DNA of 27,456 nucleotides. Origin: JBDRLU01 sp043812795. Lineage in GTDB: Bacteria > Chloroflexota > Dehalococcoidia > Dehalococcoidales > UBA2162. A program made the translations under genes and the position numbers. How positions within the stretch are numbered: the first letter of the stretch is position 1; each line of letters begins with the position of its first letter. The notes under the pieces were generated by a model. It did not search any database. It saw only the letters and a program-made list of their open reading frames with translations, and had not been told where the DNA came from. Positions 23,341 through 27,456 of the stretch are shown piece after piece. The DNA lies in the NCBI GenBank assembly GCA_043812795.1, contig JBDRLU010000009.1, positions 1 to 27,456 of the forward strand, written 5' to 3'.

Positions 23341-24018
23341 TTAAGCGCGGAGGGCCCGGCGTCCGACCAACTCCTGCTTGATGTACCATTTCTGTACCGT
23401 CTCGGTCACTTCTTCCGGGGTGTCGCAGACCCTGAGCAGGTTCAGGTCCTCTTCTGAGATAAACTTTTTTGCCAGGACGGACACACGGAGCCAGTCTAGG
23501 AACCCCTGCCAGAAGTCGTTCTTGAACAGAATTACCGGGAATGGCCTGATTTTTTGCGTCTGTATCAGGTTAAGCACCTCGGTGAGTTCATCCAGAGTGC
23601 CCAGCCCGCCCGGGATGGCAATAAAGGCGGTGGCATATTTGACCAGCATGACTTTACGGATGAAGAAGTGATTGAACGTTAGTGAAATCGTGGCGTAAGG
23701 ATTGCAGGTTTGCCCGTTAAGGAGCTCGATATTCAGCCCGGCAGACTTGGCGCCGGCTCTGGTCGCACCTTTGTTGGCTGCTTCCATGGCACCCGGCCCA
23801 CCGCCGGTAATGATGGAGAACCCCAGTTGCCCCAGCCGGTAGGTCAATTCCTCAGTCTCCGAATATAGAGGGTCATCCGGGCTGAGGCGGGCTGAGCCAT
23901 AGATTGTTATCGCCGGCTCAATGCCGGAAAGTTTATCGAAACCCTCCACCAGTTCGCCCATTATCCGGAACATGCGCCAGGACTCTTCTTTGGCTAATTC
24001 ATTTATTTCGTAGGTCAT
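23341..24018 (-). CDS. LOG-family nucleoside-5'-monophosphate phosphoribohydrolase-like protein
   Basis: A 225-residue TIGR00730/LOG-type protein, often mis-called lysine decarboxylase. The N-terminal Rossmann part has ITIYGSARLSPDDPLY and GFSIITGGGPGAMEAANKGA, and the family hallmark PGGLGTLDELTEVL is at about residues 137-150. LOG enzymes cleave cytokinin-type or other nucleotide monophosphates to free base and ribose phosphate. A strong GGGAGGG lies just before the ATG. It is convergent with the lipoprotein gene. In bacteria the true substrate of such proteins is mostly untested. Confidence 0.9.
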   Translation of the reverse strand: MTYEINELAKEESWRMFRIMGELVEGFDKLSGIEPAITIYGSARLSPDDPLYSETEELTYRLGQLGFSIITGGGPGAMEAANKGATRAGAKSAGLNIELLNGQTCNPYATISLTFNHFFIRKVMLVKYATAFIAIPGGLGTLDELTEVLNLIQTQKIRPFPVILFKNDFWQGFLDWLRVSVLAKKFISEEDLNLLRVCDTPEEVTETVQKWYIKQELVGRRALRA

Positions 24019-24313
24019 ACACCCTCCCGAAGCTTGAATTCCTCTCCGATTGTGAGACAGAACCTCTTTCAGTACGAATTATTATAGCTTATTTCGGCAG
24101 TGAAAGCATGGGTGAAGGTGACAATTTCGATTCTTATCTGCCAGCAATTAGTGCCCCATTCGTTTCCAGTCGGTATTTTCTTAGAGTCCGGCCCTACCTA
24201 TGCTCCCCGTCTCCCCGCTTCTAGGGTTAATGGACTTTGAGTTAGCGAGGTTGACCCTTTTTACCCGAAAATCTACCCTTTTGGCATCTGGACTAAATCA
24301 CTCTTCTGCAGGA
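24019..24313. other. Intergenic region without recognisable gene
   Basis: Between the divergent LOG and pilin-fragment genes, about 295 bases carry no convincing ORF: frames are broken or have no Shine-Dalgarno. I see no tRNA, repeat or clear terminator here. It must contain the LOG promoter on the - strand, which I could not place firmly. Confidence 0.5.
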
Positions 24314-24342
24314 TTGTTAATACGGGGGGAGCGCGATATAAT
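24314..24342 (+). promoter_or_regulatory. Candidate promoter upstream of the pilin fragment
   Basis: TTGTTA (24314-24319), a 17-base spacer and a perfect TATAAT (24337-24342) precede the GTG of the truncated pilin gene by 50 bases. The promoter appears intact even though the gene it drives is broken, so it may now serve the DoxX-like remnant and the downstream lipoprotein. Confidence 0.5.
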
Positions 24343-24392
24343 TGCACGGGTGGTAGGCGATTAACATTTATCCTTGCTGAGGCGAAACGGAC

Positions 24393-24566
24393 GTGTTGAG
24401 GCTATCAAGAATCTTTCGCTATCGTGAATCAGGGGTGACCCTCTTGGAAATGCTGATAGCCCTGGCTATTCTGGGGACAGTTGCTGTTAGCTTTCTCAGT
24501 GGCGTGGCTTCCAGTTCCAGAGTTGCCTTTGTTGCTGACGAGGAGGCTACTGCCTTCCCTGGTTAG
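24393..24566 (+). pseudogene. Truncated type IV pilin/pseudopilin (N-terminal fragment)
   Basis: A 57-codon frame with GTG start encodes a classic prepilin N-terminus: a short basic leader, then the cleavage motif Gly14 followed by VTLLEMLIALAILGTVAVSF, with Glu at mature position +5 and the long hydrophobic helix. After about 15 further residues the frame runs into foreign sequence and a TAG at 24564-24566, so the globular part of a pilin is missing. The prepilin peptidase site and helix are intact, so a tiny membrane peptide could still be made. It appears fused at about 24545-24555 to the interior of a DoxX/MauE-like gene, as after a deletion. Confidence 0.75.
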
Positions 24567-24877
24567 AAACGGGACTGGGCATCCTGTTGCTTTTCGGCAT
24601 TTTCCCGCGTATTGCCGCTGTTCTTTGTCTTCCTCTGATTGCTGGTTTTATGGCAAGCAATAGCTGGGCGCTGACTCATGGGGTAGAAAAGTTTCCCCGC
24701 TGCGGCTACTGCTTTGGGATATGGGAGGAGTTTTGGGGAGGTCTCCCACCGCTGGGAGCTTTAATCCTTGATATTGCCCTCCTCGGCTTGACTCTCATTG
24801 TCGTGCTGTTCCACCGGGATGGCTTTTTGAAGTTCCATCCCTGGTTTATCCGGCGAAAGGAAGGGCGGGCACTATGA
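24545..24877 (+). pseudogene. 5'-truncated DoxX/MauE-like membrane protein gene
   Basis: The frame open to 24877 gives three hydrophobic segments: one starting PWLETGLGILLLFGIFPRIA, one near CLPLIAGFMASNSW, and one at ALILDIALLGLTLIVVLF. A CGYCFG motif after the second recalls the Cys-Gly-x-Cys-Phe-Gly of MauE/DoxX-related proteins. The expected first transmembrane helix and a proper start are missing; upstream, in another frame, is the pilin N-terminus. A TTG at 24587 could start a shortened protein. Its TGA overlaps the ATG of the following lipoprotein (ATGA), so translation of that gene may have depended on it. Family assignment is by pattern only. Confidence 0.55.
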
Positions 24878-25515
24878 CATTGCTCCCATACCGGATAAGA
24901 TGGCAACCTGGTCTGGCCGTTTTAATACTTGGCGCTATTCTGGCCTCTGGCTGTGCGTCGTCTAACAACTCCCCTGTCATTAGTAGCCTTACGGCCGAAA
25001 GAGAGTGGGTCGCTTCTTCAAGCAGTTCCGAAATTAAATGTATCGCCTCGGATGCGGACGGTGACAGCCTGAGTTATGCCTGGTCGGCTACCGGTGGCGA
25101 CTTTTTTAAATCGGGCCCGGTTATAACCTGGGTAGCCCCGGGTACACCCGGCATGTACACGCTTACCGCCATCGTTACCGATGGGCGGGGTGGTGAGGCG
25201 AAGGGCCAGCTCACTCTGGGCGTGCGGGACAATCACCCTCCAATAATTGCAAGCCTGACGGCAACACCTCGCCGGGTGGTGGTAGCTCGTACCAGTGTAA
25301 TCGAATGTGTTGTTTCCGACCCGGATGGGGATGAGCTGACCTACCGATGGGAAAGTAGCGGCGGTAATATCTCGGGGGAAAGTGCCCGCGCTACCTGGAC
25401 GGCCCCCAACCGGGAAGGTAACTACGTTATTCGGGCCATCGTTACCGATAGTATGGGAAGCAGCGTTAGTAAGGATTTAGCCGTAACCGTGATTTGTGAC
25501 TGTGGGTCTAATTGA
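24874..25515 (+). CDS. Lipoprotein with two tandem PKD/Ig-like domains
   Basis: A 213-residue surface lipoprotein. The signal segment (LAVLILGAILASGC) has a good lipobox with Cys27. Two homologous beta-sandwich repeats follow, at about residues 33-118 and 119-207. Each has a D-x-DGD-x-L-x-Y-x-W core (DADGDSLSYAW; DPDGDELTYRW), a W-x-AP segment (TWVAPGTPG; TWTAPNREG) and an A-I-V-T-D strand. The DxDGD motifs may bind calcium. A short Cys-Asp-Cys tail ends the protein. Its ATG overlaps the stop of the DoxX-like remnant. Such proteins usually mediate adhesion or protein-protein contact at the surface; no enzyme domain is present. Confidence 0.75.
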   Translation: MTLLPYRIRWQPGLAVLILGAILASGCASSNNSPVISSLTAEREWVASSSSSEIKCIASDADGDSLSYAWSATGGDFFKSGPVITWVAPGTPGMYTLTAIVTDGRGGEAKGQLTLGVRDNHPPIIASLTATPRRVVVARTSVIECVVSDPDGDELTYRWESSGGNISGESARATWTAPNREGNYVIRAIVTDSMGSSVSKDLAVTVICDCGSN

Positions 25516-25680
25516 GTATCGGATTTGACAGCAAATAAGAGACTTTGAGCGCTTGGCCGCCCTTCGAAGCCTGAAGACTGGCGCCTGAGAGTACGTGTGA
25601 GAAGAGATAAATCTCCAATCGAGAGAACGTTAACAGCAGTTAAATTCCACGGCAAATTATGCTAATATATTAGAGGCTTT

Positions 25681-25757
25681 AGGAGTGTAGCTCAGTTTGG
25701 TAGAGCAGCGGTCTCCAAAACCGCCGGTCGCGGGTTCGAATCCTGCCACTCCTGCCA
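25681..25757 (+). tRNA. tRNA-Trp (anticodon CCA)
   Basis: Acceptor AGGAGTG pairs with CACTCCT; the anticodon stem GCGGT/ACCGC holds the loop CTCCAAA, with CCA as anticodon; the T-arm is GCGGG-TTCGAAT-CCTGC. The discriminator is G and the CCA end is encoded (25755-25757). A possible -10 box (TAATAT, 25663-25668) lies upstream. Confidence 0.95.
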
Positions 25758-25759
25758 TT

Positions 25760-25847
25760 GCCGAGGTGGCGGAAGCCGGTAGACGCGCCATCTTGAGGGG
25801 GTGGTGAGCGAAAGCTCGTAGGAGTTCAAATCTCCTCCTCGGCACCA
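25760..25847 (+). tRNA. tRNA-Leu (anticodon GAG)
   Basis: Acceptor GCCGAGG pairs with CCTCGGC, the discriminator is A and CCA is encoded. The anticodon loop TTGAGGG gives GAG. A long variable arm (TGAGCGAAAGCTCG) identifies a class II tRNA, and the T-loop is TTCAAAT. It begins only 2 bases after the tRNA-Trp CCA, so they are surely processed from one transcript. Confidence 0.95.
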
Positions 25848-25884
25848 AGCAGCCATCTTGTTCTGGCTGCGATTGGAAATCAGT

Positions 25885-25973
25885 GCCGAAGTGGCGGAAT
25901 AGGCAGACGCGACAGTCTCAAAAACTGTTGGGGGGAAACCTCTGTGTCGGTTCGAGCCCGACCTTCGGCACCA
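25885..25973 (+). tRNA. tRNA-Leu (anticodon CAA)
   Basis: Acceptor GCCGAAG pairs with CTTCGGC, discriminator A, encoded CCA. Anticodon stem ACAGT/ACTGT encloses CTCAAAA, giving CAA. A long variable arm is present, and the T-arm is GTCGG-TTCGAGC-CCGAC. It follows the GAG isoacceptor by 37 bases. Confidence 0.95.
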
Positions 25974-26075
25974 TTATTTTTGGCCTGTTTAAACCGCGTA
26001 CCGACGGCGAATTGATAGCGCACTTGACGTAGGGTTATCTCACGGGCGCGGGAACCAGTTATGAAATTGCCGGGA

Positions 26076-26198
26076 CTACCTGCCGAGAGCGGTTTCTTCC
26101 TTCTTGCGGATAGCACGGCCACCATGGCCATGACGGACTTTCTTAAAAGTCTCTTTATAGCTTCTTCGCTGGGCAGCTTTTTCCTGTTTTCTACTCAT
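26076..26198 (-). CDS. Small basic protein (40 residues), unassigned
   Basis: A 40-codon ORF begins with ATG at 26198 and ends with TAG at 26076-26078. It is strongly basic (MSRKQEKAAQRRSYKETF, then KKVRHGHGGRAIRKKEE), like small nucleic-acid-binding proteins. GAGGTGA lies 12 bases before the ATG, a little far but well matched. It falls in the gap after the tRNA cluster and on the opposite strand. A chance ORF is possible, since short frames are common. Confidence 0.4.
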   Translation of the reverse strand: MSRKQEKAAQRRSYKETFKKVRHGHGGRAIRKKEETALGR

Positions 26199-26333
26199 TA
26201 CTGTGTTTAGTCACCTCACAAATATCTCTATTACGGTATCATTTGCATGGCTGGATTGTCAAATTAGATACGGGGGCCACCTTCTGACAACTCCAACTGT
26301 AATTCTTCTGAGCAGAAGCGGTAATTAGACAAG

Positions 26334-26400
26334 ATGTTTTTAAGAGGGGCTTTGCCCCTCTTAAAAACATTATCCCCTTCTCCTAGCAGGAGAAGGGGAT
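26334..26400. repeat. Two adjacent near-perfect palindromes
   Basis: The first has 17-base perfect arms (26334-26350 and 26354-26370) with a 3-base loop; the core is AAGAGGGGC-TTT-GCCCCTCTT. The second has 13-base perfect arms (26372-26384 and 26388-26400) around AGC. They are followed by TTAAGGGGATGAGG. In reverse orientation they match the repeat copies after leuD and after the ABC genes. Confidence 0.9.
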
Positions 26401-26479
26401 TAAGGGGATGAGGTCACATGCAAAGAGATAACACTCGATTGAACGAGAATATCGTTACTTTTTCACTGCGGTCAGTAAA

Positions 26480-26677
26480 TCAGTTCCATCCCTTAAGATT
26501 TATTAATTTTCTGTCCATCGGGTCGTAAACCAACACGGCCGAATTGGCCAGGTCCAGCGTAAGCCGCGGGTTTTTCTGTTGTAGCGCTGTTTCTATCCAG
26601 AAGCTTCCGGAAGAAAGCAGGCCCATCTTCACCATGCTCTGGAACAGGTCGCCAACTTCGTTTTCTCTGTTTTCCAT
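26480..26677 (-). CDS. Small hypothetical protein (65 residues)
   Basis: ATG at 26677 is preceded by GGGGAGGG about 9 bases upstream, a convincing ribosome binding site. The 65-residue product is soluble and mixed (NEVGDLFQSMVKMGLLSSGS; LANSAVLVYDPMDRKLINLK), with the second half strand-like. I do not recognise it. It lies between the palindromic repeats and tRNA-Gln; it could be a native small gene or cargo near an integration site. Confidence 0.5.
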   Translation of the reverse strand: MENRENEVGDLFQSMVKMGLLSSGSFWIETALQQKNPRLTLDLANSAVLVYDPMDRKLINLKGWN

Positions 26678-26874
26678 GGTTCAATCCCTCCCCGCTATCT
26701 CAAAATCTCATCAGCTTTCATTTGGTCTTGAGTGTGTCAGGACTGGTCAGGGACAAGTCAGCCCTGGCATCAGGACTTTTGGAAAGATAAGGCTACAGGA
26801 ACGGATATGAGTGTGGACTGGCCGGACTTTCTCTATTATGGCATATTTTGCAGGGCTTGTGAAGGAATAGAGTT

Positions 26875-27456
26875 CTAGCCCCCAATAATGACATTGCCGA
26901 TGCTTAGGCCAGATGCTATAATTTTAATCGCATTGCCGAGTTGTGTAGAGGTAGCACAGAGGACTTTGGATCCTTTAGCCCAGGTTCGAATCCTGGCTCG
27001 GCAGCCATTCGGGACAGCTCCCGAACCCTGCTCTCTACCAGCTATCAAGCTAAAGGGGGAGTTCAAATCCACTTCAGTTATCCTGCCATCCTTGAGGTAG
27101 ATTCGTTTAAACATGGTTTCACAGATTAGTCGTCTTTCCTCAAAGCTAGCTCTCTCTATAAGGTAATCAAGTTCAGATGAAAGCTGAAGGGCAATCTCAA
27201 AGTCGGCCTTTATTAGATGCTGGTGTTGTTTTATAGAATCCACATTATTTTGCAATCTTGCCCTCTCTGCCTCTATCCGGGCTCTATGCTCTTTGAAATC
27301 CTTCAGAGAAATCTCATCTTCCATCATTAACAGTTGCAGGTTTTTCTCCATTTTCCCAAGTTTAACCAGTCTTGTTTCCGCTTGCTTTTGCTCCTGGTTG
27401 CTTTTTCCCTCATTCTCAAACCACTCTTTCAACTGGCCACTTAGTTCCATCCTTGC
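26875..27456 (-). CDS. Serine recombinase, C-terminal part (5' end beyond window)
   Basis: The frame is open to the right edge; about 193 C-terminal residues are seen. The visible part is a long charged coiled-coil (QEQKQAETRLVKLGKMEKNL through EHRARIEAERARLQNN), then SFEERRLICETMFKRIYLKDGRITEVDL and a strand ending SPFSLIAG, the pattern of the C-terminus of large serine recombinases (resolvase/integrase). The catalytic N-terminal domain is outside the window. The last ~45 residues are encoded by the antisense of tRNA-Gln (RARIRTWAKGSK is translated tRNA), so the gene's real end was probably set by integration at the tRNA. It suggests an integrated element extending to the right. Confidence 0.7.
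   Translation of the reverse strand, partial: ARMELSGQLKEWFENEGKSNQEQKQAETRLVKLGKMEKNLQLLMMEDEISLKDFKEHRARIEAERARLQNNVDSIKQHQHLIKADFEIALQLSSELDYLIERASFEERRLICETMFKRIYLKDGRITEVDLNSPFSLIAGREQGSGAVPNGCRARIRTWAKGSKVLCATSTQLGNAIKIIASGLSIGNVIIGG
26934..27007 (+). tRNA. tRNA-Gln (anticodon TTG)
   Basis: Acceptor TGCCGAG pairs with CTCGGCA, discriminator G, encoded CCA (27005-27007). Anticodon stem GAGGA/TCCTT holds CTTTGGA, giving TTG. D-arm GTGT/GCAC and T-arm CCAGG-TTCGAAT-CCTGG are normal. The whole gene is overlapped on the opposite strand by the 3' end of a recombinase reading frame, making its 3' end a likely attachment site. Confidence 0.95.

Noticed and set aside
25880..26131. An 83-codon - strand frame over tRNA-Leu (CAA)
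   Set aside because: Much of it is antisense tRNA (the RARTDTEVSPQQF-type peptide often seen in false annotations); the 40-residue frame at 26076-26198 in another frame has a better start and ribosome site.
26334..26400. Tandem palindromes as a CRISPR fragment
   Set aside because: There are only two adjacent palindromes of different sequence, with no regular spacers and no cas genes.

Overview
The window reads as a bacterial chromosome segment of moderate GC content. The gene order (ilvB-ilvN-ilvC-leuA-leuC-leuD-leuB-cimA), the citramalate-type isoleucine route, the archaeal-type ThyA and the dense inverted repeats of CCCCTCTCC type fit a Chloroflexota/Dehalococcoidia-like anaerobe. That placement is inferred from remembered gene content, not from a database search.

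Region 1 (1-12157, all + strand) is a branched-chain amino acid locus. Acetolactate synthase large subunit (cut by the left edge) and small subunit are followed by a double-domain universal stress protein, ketol-acid reductoisomerase, 2-isopropylmalate synthase, a small MgtC-type membrane protein, LeuC, two inserted non-leucine genes, LeuD, LeuB and citramalate synthase. CimA starts isoleucine synthesis from pyruvate and acetyl-CoA; LeuCD and LeuB can then serve both the leucine and citramalate routes, and IlvBN/IlvC serve valine and isoleucine.

The most unusual item sits between leuC and leuD. A complete MGMT/alkyltransferase-like (ATL-like) gene at 7752-8231 is interrupted by one in-frame TGA, exactly where remembered homologues have Cys in a Cys-Pro-Ile-Thr-Thr-Gly motif. 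The frame stays open and conserved for 82 more codons, and stem-loops lie just downstream, so it is a candidate selenoprotein. It is followed by a visibly AT-richer GIY-YIG nuclease-like gene. ATL proteins hand lesions to UvrC-type repair, whose nuclease is also GIY-YIG, so the pair may be a small DNA-damage module lodged in a biosynthetic operon.

Region 2 (12158-18795) holds a DUF4389 membrane protein translationally coupled to a PrsW-type membrane protease, a cysteine synthase and a DUF2284 metal-binding protein on the - strand, and a two-gene heterodimeric ABC exporter with an asymmetric pair of ATP sites.

Region 3 (18796-25515) holds a three-gene operon ending in an archaeal-type thymidylate synthase homologue, a zinc-finger-less DnaJ, a lipoprotein with an HExxH motif, a LOG-family protein, a broken type IV pilin fragment joined to a 5'-truncated DoxX/MauE-like gene, and a lipoprotein with two PKD/Ig-like repeats.

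Region 4 (25516-27456) has a tRNA-Trp/tRNA-Leu/tRNA-Leu cluster, tandem palindromic repeats, two small ORFs, and a tRNA-Gln whose 3' end is overlapped by the 3' end of a serine-recombinase gene running off the right edge, which looks like the boundary of an integrated element.
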